From: Pseudomonadota bacterium
Lineage (GTDB): Bacteria > Pseudomonadota > Alphaproteobacteria > UBA6615
DNA: 34,611 bases
Assembly: GCA_027618305.1 (NCBI GenBank)
Contig: JAQCFD010000004.1
Span: 1-34,611 of the forward strand
Reading direction: 5' to 3'
The notes beneath the pieces were generated by a model. It made no database searches, had not been told where the DNA came from, and saw only the letters and a program-made list of their open reading frames with translations. This document shows positions 24,188 through 33,039 of the stretch, piece by piece; the stretch's first letter is position 1, and every line of letters begins with the position of its first letter. The position numbers and the translations under genes were made by a program.

Positions 24188-25168
24188 ATGCGCGCCATCG
24201 TCTGCAAGGACTGGGGGGACCCGGACACCCTCGAACTCGGCGAGCTGCCCGAGCCGGCACTCGGGCCGGGCCAGGTGCGCATCCGGATGCGCGCCGCCGG
24301 CGTGAATTTTGCCGATTGCGTCCTCGTGCGGGGGCAGTATCAGGAAAAGCCAGAGCTCCCCTTCGCGCCCGGTCTCGAAGGCGCGGGCGAGATCATGGAG
24401 GTCGGCGACGGCGTCACCGATTTCAAGCCGGGCGACCGGGTAATGGCTCTCGTGTCCGCCGGCGCCTATGCCGAGCAGGTGGTGTGCCAGGCGACCACGG
24501 TGTTTCACACACCCGACGGCATGGACGACATCACGGCCGCGGCCTTTCCCGTCGCCTACGGCACGTCCCACCTCGCGCTGGTCCACCGCGCCAATCTGAA
24601 AGCGGGCGAGACCGTCCTGGTTCTCGGTGCCGGCGGCGGTGTCGGGCTGACGGCGGTCGAATGTGCCAAGGCGTTGGGGGCGACCGTGATCGCCGCCGCG
24701 TCAACGGCGGAGAAACTCGAGCTGGCCGGCGCGCGCGGTGCTGATCATTTGATAAATTATACCGAGGAGGATTTGCGCGGCGCGCTGCGCAAGATCACCG
24801 ACGGGAATGGCGTCGACGTCGTCTACGACCCGGTCGGCGGCGAGTTGGCCCAAACCGCGATGCGTTCGCTCGCCTGGTGCGGCCGTTTGCTGGTGATCGG
24901 CTTCGCCAGCGGCGACGTTCCCGAGTTCCCATCCAACTACCTGCTGGTCAAGAACATCGCGATTGTCGGCGTCTATTGGGGCGCCTACCGGAAGCGCGAA
25001 CCCGAGACCTTTCGTGCCGGCTTCGAAGAGCTCTTCGAATGGTGGGCCGCCGGCAAGCTGCAGCCCCATGTGTCCCAGGTTTTGCCCCTGGCCGACGTGG
25101 CCAAGGCGCTCGCCATGCTCGAGGGTCGGCAGGCCACGGGACGGCTGGTCATCGACATCGATGGCTGA
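24188..25168 (+). CDS. NADPH:quinone oxidoreductase-family protein (zinc-free MDR)
   Basis: The 326-residue medium-chain reductase has the start MRAIVCKDWGDPDTLELGELPEP, the substrate segment RAAGVNFADCVLVRGQYQ, and the nucleotide-binding VLVLGAGGGVGLTAVECAKALG (about 145-165). The cysteines that bind zinc in alcohol dehydrogenases are absent. Such enzymes reduce quinones or enones with NADPH. The ATG follows the asparaginase stop by 18 bases, and the next gene begins 29 bases after its end, suggesting an operon of three. The physiological acceptor is unknown. Confidence 0.94.
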   Translation: MRAIVCKDWGDPDTLELGELPEPALGPGQVRIRMRAAGVNFADCVLVRGQYQEKPELPFAPGLEGAGEIMEVGDGVTDFKPGDRVMALVSAGAYAEQVVCQATTVFHTPDGMDDITAAAFPVAYGTSHLALVHRANLKAGETVLVLGAGGGVGLTAVECAKALGATVIAAASTAEKLELAGARGADHLINYTEEDLRGALRKITDGNGVDVVYDPVGGELAQTAMRSLAWCGRLLVIGFASGDVPEFPSNYLLVKNIAIVGVYWGAYRKREPETFRAGFEELFEWWAAGKLQPHVSQVLPLADVAKALAMLEGRQATGRLVIDIDG

Positions 25169-25197
25169 CGCACCGAACCGGCAGACCGGATAGAAGC

Positions 25198-26463
25198 ATG
25201 ACCGACCCCGACAAGACCGCGCGCGACCATCTCGTACAATCCCAGTACGAATCCTACCCCTACCCCGAGCGCAATCCCGACGATGAGAAGAAACGCCTCA
25301 TCGCCGGCTCGCCAAGCAACCTGTTCGAGCTGAATCATTACGTGTTCGGCGGCGCGCGGGATCTGTCGAAACCGTTGAAGGCATTGGTCGCCGGCGGCGG
25401 CACCGGCGACGCCGTCATCATGATCGCCCAGCACATGCACGATGCGGGCGTGCCCGGCGAGGTCGTCCATCTCGATCTCAGCGGTCCCAGCCAGGCCGTC
25501 GCCCAGGCGCGCGCCAGAATACGCGGGCTGGAGAATATTCGTTTCGTGACGGGCTCCCTGCTCGACATCGCCGAGGTGGCCCCCGGCCCGTGGGACTACA
25601 TCGACTGCTGCGGCGTGCTGCACCATCTCGAAGACCCCGACGCCGGCCTGTCCGCATTGGCGGGCCAGCTCGCGCCCGACGGCGGGATCGGGGTCATGGT
25701 CTATGGCGAGTATGGCCGGACCGGCATCTACCATATGCAGGACATGCTGCGTGCGATCGCGCCAAGCGGCGAGATGCCCGACGACGAGCGGGTCGCCATG
25801 GCCAAACGACTGGCCGAAAATCTGCCCCAGACCGCATGGATCGTGCGCAACGGCCTGATCCGCGATCATGTCGGGGGCGGCGATCCGGGGGTCTATGATC
25901 TGTTCCTGCATGCGCGCGACCGGGCCTACACGGTCCCCGACGTCACCGACTTCGTGACCCAGGCCGGGCTGCGCCTGACGAGCTTCATCGAGCCCTACCG
26001 CTATGATCCCGACTGGCTGATCCGGGACCCGCGCATCCTCAAGCGGCTTCGTGACCTGGACCCCATCGCCCGGGCGAGCTTTGCGGAACTGCTCACCGGG
26101 AACCTCAAGAAGCACATCTTCTACGCGGTGCGCGACACCAACCCCGTATCCCTGCCCGGCACCGACGACCCGCGCGCCATTCCCCATCTGCTCAATCAGA
26201 GCGCCGAGGAGGCGGCCCGGACTCTGCCGCCGGGCGGGACGATCACCGTCACATCCGAAGGCCTGAAGACCGACATGCCGGTCCCGGCCCTGTCGCGGCC
26301 GATCGCGGCCCTGTGCGACGGCGGCCATTCACTGGCCGAGATCCACGCCGCGATCCAGGCAAAACGCGCGGACCTCGACTATAACGCGTTCATGCGCCAG
26401 TTCGATGAACTCTACCGGGTGATGAACGCGATCAACCGCATGGTGCTGCGGCTGCCGGTCTGA
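25198..26463 (+). CDS. Uncharacterised class I SAM-dependent methyltransferase with C-terminal extension
   Basis: The 421-residue protein opens with a conserved-looking QSQYESYPYPERNPDDE motif, then SAM motif I ALVAGGGTGDAV (about 62-73), an acidic DLSGPS after the second strand, and DYIDCCGVLHHL (133-144). This is a class I Rossmann methyltransferase. After about residue 250 comes a second module with VPDVTDFVTQAGLRLTSFIEP and a C-terminal segment (about 365-421) that reads like a small helical domain (LCDGGHSLAEIHAAI). I know similar proteins in alphaproteobacteria but no assigned substrate. It is third in the asparaginase and quinone oxidoreductase operon. Confidence 0.9.
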   Translation: MTDPDKTARDHLVQSQYESYPYPERNPDDEKKRLIAGSPSNLFELNHYVFGGARDLSKPLKALVAGGGTGDAVIMIAQHMHDAGVPGEVVHLDLSGPSQAVAQARARIRGLENIRFVTGSLLDIAEVAPGPWDYIDCCGVLHHLEDPDAGLSALAGQLAPDGGIGVMVYGEYGRTGIYHMQDMLRAIAPSGEMPDDERVAMAKRLAENLPQTAWIVRNGLIRDHVGGGDPGVYDLFLHARDRAYTVPDVTDFVTQAGLRLTSFIEPYRYDPDWLIRDPRILKRLRDLDPIARASFAELLTGNLKKHIFYAVRDTNPVSLPGTDDPRAIPHLLNQSAEEAARTLPPGGTITVTSEGLKTDMPVPALSRPIAALCDGGHSLAEIHAAIQAKRADLDYNAFMRQFDELYRVMNAINRMVLRLPV

Positions 26464-26485
26464 AACCGTGAATTCCTGAGCCGGG

Positions 26486-27385
26486 CTAAGTCCTGGCGCG
26501 GCGCCCGACCGCCAGCACCATGCCCAGGGTCGTCACCGCCAAGCCGGCCCAGGCCAGTGTGGTCGGCACTTCATCCAGGAGCACGATCCCGAACAACACC
26601 GCCAATGCCGGCGCCCCGGCGAGCAACACGGCCATCGTCGTGGCAGATAATGCACGCGTGGCCCGGGTGACCAGGATCACCACAATAAAGCTGGCGACAA
26701 CCCCCTGATAAACGGTCTGCAGCGCCACCTCCTGCCAGGGCGGGAAATTGTCGAACTGCAGGAGACCGGAGGGCAGAAACAGCAGCCAGATCGGGATATA
26801 GATCGCCGAACTGATCGTCGGGACGGCGATGAGTACCTGCACGATCGTGACGTTCCACCGGCGCAGGGCCGTCATGTAGAGCGCGAAGCACCCCGCCGCA
26901 CCGATCAGCAGCAGATCGCCGAGCCATTGCCCGGGGGGCGCATCAAGACTGAAGCTGTCACCGCCGATCATGGTACCCCCGACGACGATCAGGAGCATAC
27001 CGCCGATCTGCGACCGCGCCGGCAATTCACGCAGCCAGTAATAACCGATGACCGCGGCGAAGATGGGCATCGCGCCATTCGTCAGAACACCCGCGTGAAC
27101 GACCGGTGCCAATGCCATGCCACCGAACGAGGTCAGTGCGAATGGCACGCCGACACCGAAGGAGAGGACCGCCCCCTTCCAGAGAGGCAGGCCGGCCAGG
27201 CCGCGAGTCAGCAGCAGCGGCAATACGATGATGGCAGCGAACCCAACCCTGATCGCGGCGACATCATAGGGCGTCAGCGCATTGAGCACGCCGAAACGCG
27301 ACGCCACGATCCAGCCGCCCCAGATGAACGGCACCACGAGTCCGCAGCTCAACCCGACCGCAAAGCTGGGTGATCCCGTATTCAT
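26486..27385 (-). CDS. EamA/DMT transporter, second of a coupled pair
   Basis: The 299-residue protein has about ten helices and two EamA repeats. Shared segments with the upstream gene product include SRFG, the LT.YD.A..R.G pattern, PFAL..FGGM..APV.H, NGAMP.FAA and WLLFLPS, so the two are paralogs from a tandem duplication. Its start overlaps the stop of the upstream transporter by four bases (27382-27385), implying translational coupling. Substrate is unknown. The gene converges on the methyltransferase with a 22-base gap. Confidence 0.94.
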   Translation of the reverse strand: MNTGSPSFAVGLSCGLVVPFIWGGWIVASRFGVLNALTPYDVAAIRVGFAAIIVLPLLLTRGLAGLPLWKGAVLSFGVGVPFALTSFGGMALAPVVHAGVLTNGAMPIFAAVIGYYWLRELPARSQIGGMLLIVVGGTMIGGDSFSLDAPPGQWLGDLLLIGAAGCFALYMTALRRWNVTIVQVLIAVPTISSAIYIPIWLLFLPSGLLQFDNFPPWQEVALQTVYQGVVASFIVVILVTRATRALSATTMAVLLAGAPALAVLFGIVLLDEVPTTLAWAGLAVTTLGMVLAVGRRART

Positions 27386-28293
27386 GGTTTCAGCTTCGCT
27401 GCAGCCGGTGACGCGATCCCCGACAACAGACCCGGGCCGAGGGCGACCAGGATTCCTGCCGTGACAACGACCACGCCGATGATGCTGATGCTGGACGGGA
27501 TTTCACCCAGGGCCGGGATCGCGATGAGCACCGCCACCGCCGGTGCGCCCGACATGATCGCGGCCTGACGCATACCGCCCAGCATGCGCGCGGCATGGGC
27601 GATCATGATCGAGGCGAAGAAGGCCGCGACGATGCCCTGATAGACGCCCTGCAGCGCGATTTCCGGCCAGGGCGTCGCGGCGAGATTGCTCGGCAGGAAG
27701 AGCAGCCAGAACGGGACATAGAGCGCCAGATTGACGCCATTCACGATGATCAGGGACTGCAATGCGGTGATGCCCCAGCCGCGCACCGTGGTGAGGAAGG
27801 TGGCATTGCACGCCGCCGCGCCGAGGAACAGCAAATGCCCGCGCCACTGCCCGGGCAGCCCGTTGGCCAGGGCGTCCCAGCCCGTTGCGGCCACCCCGGC
27901 CACGATCATGAGAATCCCGACGATGCGCCACCCGCCCAACCGATTCTGAAACACAACCCAGCCGAGCAGGGCGGCGAAGACCGGCATGGCGCCGTTGATC
28001 ACGATCCCGCCATGGGCCACCGGGGCAAACGACATGCCGCCAAACAGGAACAGCGCGAATGGCGAGCCCGAGGTCGCGGCAATGACCAGCACTTTCCAGA
28101 GTTCGAGACGCGGCCAGCGCATGCGCAGGATGATCGGCAACGTGCACACGCCCGCAACCCCGAAGCGAAGTCCGGCCATATCATAGACTGTCAGGCTCGA
28201 GGTGGCACCGAACCGCGAGACCACCAGCATCCCCGCGAACAGCAGCATCACGGCAATACCCGCTCCAACACCGAGTAGGGCGTCACGATTCAC
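27382..28293 (-). CDS. EamA/DMT transporter, first of a coupled pair
   Basis: The 303-residue protein has about ten helices and two EamA repeats. The first repeat includes the SRFG segment and the TVYDMAGLRFGVAGVCTLP stretch, and the second includes QGVYQGIVAAFFAS. The C-terminus ends in a short basic tail (AAAKLKP). It is paralogous with the following gene. It lies about 100 bases downstream of the CoA-transferase B gene, beyond an intrinsic terminator, so it is probably transcribed from its own promoter. Direction of transport and substrate are unknown. Confidence 0.94.
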   Translation of the reverse strand: MNRDALLGVGAGIAVMLLFAGMLVVSRFGATSSLTVYDMAGLRFGVAGVCTLPIILRMRWPRLELWKVLVIAATSGSPFALFLFGGMSFAPVAHGGIVINGAMPVFAALLGWVVFQNRLGGWRIVGILMIVAGVAATGWDALANGLPGQWRGHLLFLGAAACNATFLTTVRGWGITALQSLIIVNGVNLALYVPFWLLFLPSNLAATPWPEIALQGVYQGIVAAFFASIMIAHAARMLGGMRQAAIMSGAPAVAVLIAIPALGEIPSSISIIGVVVVTAGILVALGPGLLSGIASPAAAKLKP

Positions 28294-28311
28294 AGCCGAA
28301 ACCCTTTCAGC

Positions 28312-28350
28312 AAAAAGGCCCCATACGGCAGGTCATGCGGCATGGGGCCT
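28312..28350 (-). terminator. Intrinsic terminator after the CoA-transferase genes
   Basis: On the minus strand, AGGCCCCAT (28350-28342) pairs perfectly with ATGGGGCCT (28324-28316) across a 17-base loop, and the stem runs into TTTTT down to 28312. It starts 45 bases after the CoA-transferase B stop and isolates that operon from the DMT pair. Confidence 0.85.
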
Positions 28351-28394
28351 CGTTGATTTCCAAACGCCCTGAACAAGGCGATGATTTCTTGCGA

Positions 28395-29027
28395 CTACTG
28401 GGTAACGATCGTGGCTTCGGACTTGGCGCGCACCTCGTCGACCGTCACGCCCGGGGCCAGCTCCTGAATATGCACGCCGCCCTCGCCGATGCGGAACACG
28501 CCCAGCTCGGTGATGATGTCGTCGACCACGCCCGCGCCCGTGAGCGGCAGGTTGCACTCCTTGAGCAGCTTGGCCGTGCCGTCCTTGGCATTGTGATCCA
28601 TCAGGATCACGACGCGTTTGACGCCGGCAACCAGATCCATCGCCCCGCCCATGCCCTTGACCATCTTGCCCGGAATCATCCAGTTCGCGAGATCGCCATT
28701 CTCGGCCACCTGCAACGCGCCGAGGATCGACATGTTGATGTGCCCGCCGCGGATCATCGCGAAGGATTGCGCACTGTCGAAATACACCGACTTCGGTGTC
28801 TCGGTGATGGTCTGCTTGCCGGCATTGATAAGGTCGGGGTCGACCTCGTTGTCGGTCGGAAACGGCCCCATGCCGAGCATGCCGTTCTCCGACTGGAAGT
28901 TCACATCCATGCCGTCGGGAATGAAGTTCGCCACTTTGGTCGGCATGCCGATGCCGAGATTCACATAGAAGCCGTCTTCAAGTTCCAGCGCCGCGCGGGC
29001 GCACATTTCATCGCGTGTCCAAGCCAT
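28395..29027 (-). CDS. scoB: 3-oxoacid CoA-transferase, subunit B
   Basis: The 210-residue beta subunit has the catalytic glutamate in SENGMLGMG (Glu47), which forms the CoA thioester intermediate, and the start NLGIGMPTKVANFIP. GGHINMSILGALQV and KGMGGAMDLV are also typical. Together with subunit A it moves CoA between succinyl-CoA and a 3-oxoacid (acetoacetate or 3-oxoadipate); the sequence does not settle which. It follows subunit A by 62 bases on the same strand and is followed by an intrinsic terminator. Confidence 0.94.
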   Translation of the reverse strand: MAWTRDEMCARAALELEDGFYVNLGIGMPTKVANFIPDGMDVNFQSENGMLGMGPFPTDNEVDPDLINAGKQTITETPKSVYFDSAQSFAMIRGGHINMSILGALQVAENGDLANWMIPGKMVKGMGGAMDLVAGVKRVVILMDHNAKDGTAKLLKECNLPLTGAGVVDDIITELGVFRIGEGGVHIQELAPGVTVDEVRAKSEATIVTQ

Positions 29028-29089
29028 ATTCCGTCTCCTTCATTCTTTCGTTCGTCGTCCGGTCCATCGTCGCTGTACGGGGTTCCCGA

Positions 29090-29791
29090 TCAGCCGTCAC
29101 TCACGGTCCGGAACTCGATGCGTTTCTCGAAGTCTTTCCCCTCGAAAATCCGGTGGGTGTAGATGCTGGGCAGGTGAATGCCATCGGGATCGAGCTGCCC
29201 GGGTTCGACCAGCTCCTCGACCTCAACCACGCAGATCTTCCCGGCCGTCGCCATCGGCGCGTTGAAGTTTCGCGCCGTCTTGCGGAACACGACGTTGCCC
29301 GCCGTGTCGCCCTTCCAGGCCTTGACGATCGCCAGGTCCCCGGTCAGGCCGCGTTCCATGAGGTAGGTCACGCCGTCGAATTCCTTGGTTTCCTTACCTT
29401 CGGCGATCAGCGTGCCGACGCCCGTCTTGGTGTAGAAGGCCGGGATACCCGCGCCGCCCGCGCGGCAGCGCTCGGCCAGCGTGCCCTGAGGGTTGAATTC
29501 GAGCTCCAGCTCGCCGGCGAGAAACTGCGCCTCGAAGGTCTTGTTCTCGCCCACATAGGACGAGATCATTTTCTTGACCTGGCGGGTCTGCAGCAACAGG
29601 CCGAGGCCGAAATCATCCACCCCGGCATTGTTCGACGCAATCGTGAGATCCTTCACGCCGGAATCCCGGATCGCCAGAATCATGTGCTCGGGGATGCCGC
29701 ACAGGCCGAACCCGCCCGCAAGAATCGTCATGCCGTCGAAGAGAACCCCATCGAGCGCGGATTTTGCGTCCGAATAAACCTTTTTGCTCAT
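29090..29791 (-). CDS. scoA: 3-oxoacid CoA-transferase, subunit A
   Basis: The 233-residue alpha subunit carries the CoA-binding [10 protein letters not shown] stretch (about 26-35), then [11 protein letters not shown] and [32 protein letters not shown], all typical of succinyl-CoA:3-oxoacid or 3-oxoadipate CoA-transferase subunit A. It is first of the two-gene unit. The 230 bases upstream separate it from a divergent transporter pair and should hold promoters for both, though I could not pick one out convincingly. Confidence 0.94.
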   Translation of the reverse strand: MSKKVYSDAKSALDGVLFDGMTILAGGFGLCGIPEHMILAIRDSGVKDLTIASNNAGVDDFGLGLLLQTRQVKKMISSYVGENKTFEAQFLAGELELEFNPQGTLAERCRAGGAGIPAFYTKTGVGTLIAEGKETKEFDGVTYLMERGLTGDLAIVKAWKGDTAGNVVFRKTARNFNAPMATAGKICVVEVEELVEPGQLDPDGIHLPSIYTHRIFEGKDFEKRIEFRTVSDG

Positions 29792-30021
29792 GTCTCAGCC
29801 CTGAATTGTTTGCTTTTCTTGATCTCTCATCCGGCACCCGGGCCGTCCAAATGACGGGCTAATCCTGCGCGCGCCGAATGAGAGCAACTTGGATTGATTA
29901 TGCCCAACCCCGCGGCCCCTTCATAGCCCGGGACCGGGTTTTCGTACCCCCCAATTGCACAGCCCTGCCGCGCAGCAGCCGACTATCGAGACGCGGCGCT
30001 CCTGTTCTATTGTGACCGGCC

Positions 30022-30924
30022 ATGCCCAGCCGCCTCTCTGCCCTGTCCCCCACCGTTGTCGCGATTTCCCTGATGGTCGGGGCGATGGTGCTGTTTTCGA
30101 TGGGGCACGGGCTCGTGCGCTTCGCCAGCAGCGAGCTGCACCCGTTCCAGATCGGCTTTCTGCGTTCGACCTTTGGCCTGATCTTCATGCTGCCCCTGAT
30201 TCTTCGCGGCTGGGATTTTTCCGACCTGCGGCTGAAACGCCCGAAGCTTCACCTCATTCGCGGTGCGCTGTCCGCCGTGAACACCCTGGCCTGGTTCACC
30301 GCCATCGCCATCATGCCGCTGGGCGAGGCCGTAGCGCTGAACTTCACATCGCCCCTGTTCGCCACGATCCTGGCCGCGATCTTCCTGGGCGAGGTGGTGC
30401 GCGCCCGGCGCTGGACGGCGACCCTCATCGGCTTCATCGGTGTGTTGATCGTCGTGCGCCCCGGCGTCGAGACGGTGCAGCTGGGCGCGCTGCTGGCGCT
30501 CGGCAGCGCCATGTCGATCGCGGTCAACGTGCTGCTGATCCGGGTCATGTCCCAGGAGGACAGCACCCGCGCGATCGTCCTGACATTCAACCTGGCGATC
30601 ACCTTCTTCACCCTCATCCCGGCGATCCTGGTCTGGGCCTGGCCGAGCCCAATCATGTGGGCGGTGGCCTTTGCCATCGGCGTGACCACAACCGTGGCCC
30701 ATTTGATGCTGACCAAGGCGATGAGCCTGGCCGAGGCCTCCGCGATCGTGCCGCTGGAATTCATCCGGCTGCCGATGGCGGTGCTGATCGGCTTCGTGTG
30801 GTTTGCCGAGATACTCGATGTCTGGACCATCGTGGGTGCGACCATCATCGGCTGTTCGGCGGTCTATATCGCGCGACGCGAGGCGCTCGCCGCCAGGCGC
30901 ATCACCACGACCACCTCGACATGA
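30022..30924 (+). CDS. EamA/DMT transporter, first of a second coupled pair
   Basis: The 300-residue protein has ten hydrophobic helices in two EamA repeats, with GEAVALNFTSPLFATILAAIFLGE at the end of the first and AEASAIVPLEFIRLPMAVLIGF in the second. It ends in a Thr-rich tail (ITTTTST). Its relatives in this window are the following gene and the transporter at 7942. Its stop overlaps the next start (ATGA at 30921-30924), so the pair is translationally coupled. It is divergent from the CoA-transferase operon. Substrate is unknown. Confidence 0.94.
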   Translation: MPSRLSALSPTVVAISLMVGAMVLFSMGHGLVRFASSELHPFQIGFLRSTFGLIFMLPLILRGWDFSDLRLKRPKLHLIRGALSAVNTLAWFTAIAIMPLGEAVALNFTSPLFATILAAIFLGEVVRARRWTATLIGFIGVLIVVRPGVETVQLGALLALGSAMSIAVNVLLIRVMSQEDSTRAIVLTFNLAITFFTLIPAILVWAWPSPIMWAVAFAIGVTTTVAHLMLTKAMSLAEASAIVPLEFIRLPMAVLIGFVWFAEILDVWTIVGATIIGCSAVYIARREALAARRITTTTST

Positions 30925-31811
30925 CCCAACCCGGCGACAGAATGTTCGGCCTGCCGCGCACGTTGGTCGCCATTCTGGCCATGGTGATCGGGGCCGCCTG
31001 CCTGGCCGGCAACCATGCGCTGGTGCGGTCGGTGGCCGACGAGGTCGGCGCGCTGGAAACCTCGGCGCTCCGGTTTCTCTGGGCCGTGCCACTGATGCTG
31101 CCATGGCTGATCCGCAGCCGCGGCCGCATGCTACACACCCGGCGCCACGGACTGCACTTTCTGGCCGGCGTGACCACCGTCGCGTCGACCCTGTTCCTGT
31201 TCACCGGCCTCTCCCTGCTGCCCCTGGCCTTCGCCACGTCGCTCAGCTTCACCGCCCCGCTGTTCGCCACGGTCATGGCCGTCCTGCTGCTCAAGGAACG
31301 GGTCTCGATGGCGCGCTGGGCCACGATCGCCGTGGGCTTCGCTGGTGTCCTGATCATCCTGCGTCCCGGCGTCGCACCGGTCTCGCCGGTCTCCATGCTG
31401 CCCCTCGGCTTCGCGATCGCCTATGCCTTCTGGTTCATCATGATGAAGCAGCTGGGCAGCACGGAACAGAAGACCACCACGACCTTCTATCAGACCGTCT
31501 GGTCGGCGCTCCTGTTGACCCTGCTCGCCTTGCCCGAATGGCAGTGGCCCAGCTGGGACGCGGCCTGGCGTTCGGCCGCCATGGCGGGCCTCGGCACCGC
31601 CGCGATCTTCCTGGTTGCCTGGGCCTTCGATCTGGCCGAGGCCTCCCTGGTCGCGCCGTTCGACTATATCCGCCTGCCGCTGATCGCGTTGATCGCCTAT
31701 CTCGCCTTCGGCGAGGTCCCCGATATTTTCACCATCCTCGGCGCCCTGGTTATCGTCGGCGCCACACTCGCCTCCGCCCGCCTGGGAACCCGCAGACGCG
31801 AACCCGGATGA
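30921..31811 (+). CDS. EamA/DMT transporter, second of the second coupled pair
   Basis: The 296-residue protein has about ten helices, starting LVAILAMVIGAACLAGNHALVRS, and the shared pattern SLSFTAPLFATVMAVLLLKERVSMARW...ILRPG. In the second repeat, LAEASLVAPFDYIRLPLIALIAY parallels the gene before it. The track shows it inside a 618-codon ORF from 29955. I start it at the ATG at 30921, which overlaps the previous stop; the upstream part of that ORF is a frame shadow of the preceding transporter. A promoter-like sequence follows the stop. Confidence 0.93.
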   Translation: MTQPGDRMFGLPRTLVAILAMVIGAACLAGNHALVRSVADEVGALETSALRFLWAVPLMLPWLIRSRGRMLHTRRHGLHFLAGVTTVASTLFLFTGLSLLPLAFATSLSFTAPLFATVMAVLLLKERVSMARWATIAVGFAGVLIILRPGVAPVSPVSMLPLGFAIAYAFWFIMMKQLGSTEQKTTTTFYQTVWSALLLTLLALPEWQWPSWDAAWRSAAMAGLGTAAIFLVAWAFDLAEASLVAPFDYIRLPLIALIAYLAFGEVPDIFTILGALVIVGATLASARLGTRRREPG

Positions 31812-31812
31812 C

Positions 31813-31842
31813 TTGACTCTCTCCCGTCCGCGACGGGTTAAT
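31813..31842 (+). promoter_or_regulatory. Candidate promoter of the second LLM oxidoreductase gene
   Basis: TTGACT (31813-31818, five of six at -35) is followed after 18 bases by GTTAAT (31837-31842). It starts two bases after the transporter stop, and transcription would begin about 20 bases before the ATG at 31870. This would let the gene be expressed apart from the transporter pair. Confidence 0.5.
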
Positions 31843-31869
31843 GCGGCCCTATCGCAAAAGGGAAACGTT

Positions 31870-32964
31870 ATGGATTTCGGCATATTCAATCTGATGAACC
31901 GCCGCCACCGCAGCCAGACGGTGCCGCAGGTCATCGCCGAAACCGTGGAGCATATTCAGGCCGCCGAGACGGCCGGGTTCGGTATCTCCTGGTTCACCGA
32001 GCATCATTTCACCAACTATTCGATGGCGCCGTCACCCCTGATGATGGTCGGCCATGTCGCGCCCCAGACCTTGCGCATCAAGCTGGGGACCGCCGTTGTC
32101 CTGCCGGCCCTGTATCAGCCCGCGCGTCTGCTCGGCGATATCGCCTTTGCCGACAATCTGGCCGAGGGCCGGCTGATCGTCGGGCTGGGCAGCGGCTACC
32201 AGGCCTACGAACTGCGCCGGTTCGGCATCGATCTGGCCGAGTCCAGCGCCATCACGGATGAGTGGATCGATTTCCTCGGCCAGGGCATCGGCCAGGAATC
32301 CTTCGAGTTTCACGGCAAGTATATCGACCTGCCCCAGACCTGGTTCACGGTCGACCCGGTGCAGACACCGCGGCCGCCGATCTGGATCGCCGGCAACAGC
32401 CCGGGATCACAGCAACGCGCCCTGAAAGGTGACTATCCGCTGATCGCCACCGGCTTCGGCCGCGACGCCGACACTCTGGCGGAAATTCGCGCCGGGGCCG
32501 ATGAGACATGGCGGGCCGCCGGACGCGACCCCGAGGCGATCCGCTTCGGCACCCTGCGATATTGCTTCGTCACCGACGACAAGGCAGAGGCGCTCGCCTA
32601 TGCCGAAAGCGCCCGATCCCAGGTCCGCCTGTCATCCTATCTGCGCCAGGGCCAGACCGAACTCGACGCCCCCTGGCTGCCCGAGCAGGCCTTCGACGGC
32701 GAGATGTCGCCGGAGGACATTCTCCAATGGAACCCGATCGGCGATCCCGAAACCGTGGCGGAACGGCTGGTCGAGGAAATCGAGAAGGTCGGCTCGGACC
32801 ATATCGCGATGTATATGACCATCGGCAACACCGACCATGAGGCGGTGATGCAGTCGATCCGGCGCTTCGGGACCGAGGTCATGCCGCTGATCGAGAAAAG
32901 CGTGGGCCCGCTGGCCGGCGCCGGCCGCTACGCGAAGGCGATGACGGTCGCGGCGGCGAAATAG
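31870..32964 (+). CDS. LLM-class flavin-dependent oxidoreductase (luciferase-like)
   Basis: The 364-residue protein starts MDFGIFNLMNRRHR and has SWFTEHHFTNYSM, LGTAVVLPALYQPARL and GRLIVGLGSGYQAYEL, all typical of flavin-dependent LLM monooxygenases of the luciferase type. The PPIWIAGNSPGSQQRAL segment forms the phosphate-binding part of the flavin site. I chose ATG 31870 with AAAGGGA upstream, not the track's 31813, whose first codons coincide with the candidate -35 element. It belongs to a different subgroup from the LLM gene at 5403, so the two are not recent duplicates. Substrate is unknown. Confidence 0.94.
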   Translation: MDFGIFNLMNRRHRSQTVPQVIAETVEHIQAAETAGFGISWFTEHHFTNYSMAPSPLMMVGHVAPQTLRIKLGTAVVLPALYQPARLLGDIAFADNLAEGRLIVGLGSGYQAYELRRFGIDLAESSAITDEWIDFLGQGIGQESFEFHGKYIDLPQTWFTVDPVQTPRPPIWIAGNSPGSQQRALKGDYPLIATGFGRDADTLAEIRAGADETWRAAGRDPEAIRFGTLRYCFVTDDKAEALAYAESARSQVRLSSYLRQGQTELDAPWLPEQAFDGEMSPEDILQWNPIGDPETVAERLVEEIEKVGSDHIAMYMTIGNTDHEAVMQSIRRFGTEVMPLIEKSVGPLAGAGRYAKAMTVAAAK

Positions 32965-33039
32965 TCTCGCCATGTGGATCGAGACCGGCGGAGTTAGGTG
33001 GCGGAAACGGTCGATCCGCGGTGACCGGGACGACGCCCC

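Noticed and set aside
24985-26328. 447-codon minus ORF opposite the methyltransferase
   Set aside because: It is antisense to a protein with clear SAM motifs and shows no domain of its own.
29955-31811. 618-codon + ORF
   Set aside because: Only its second half is real, as the transporter starting at 30921; the first half is an off-frame reading of the transporter at 30022.
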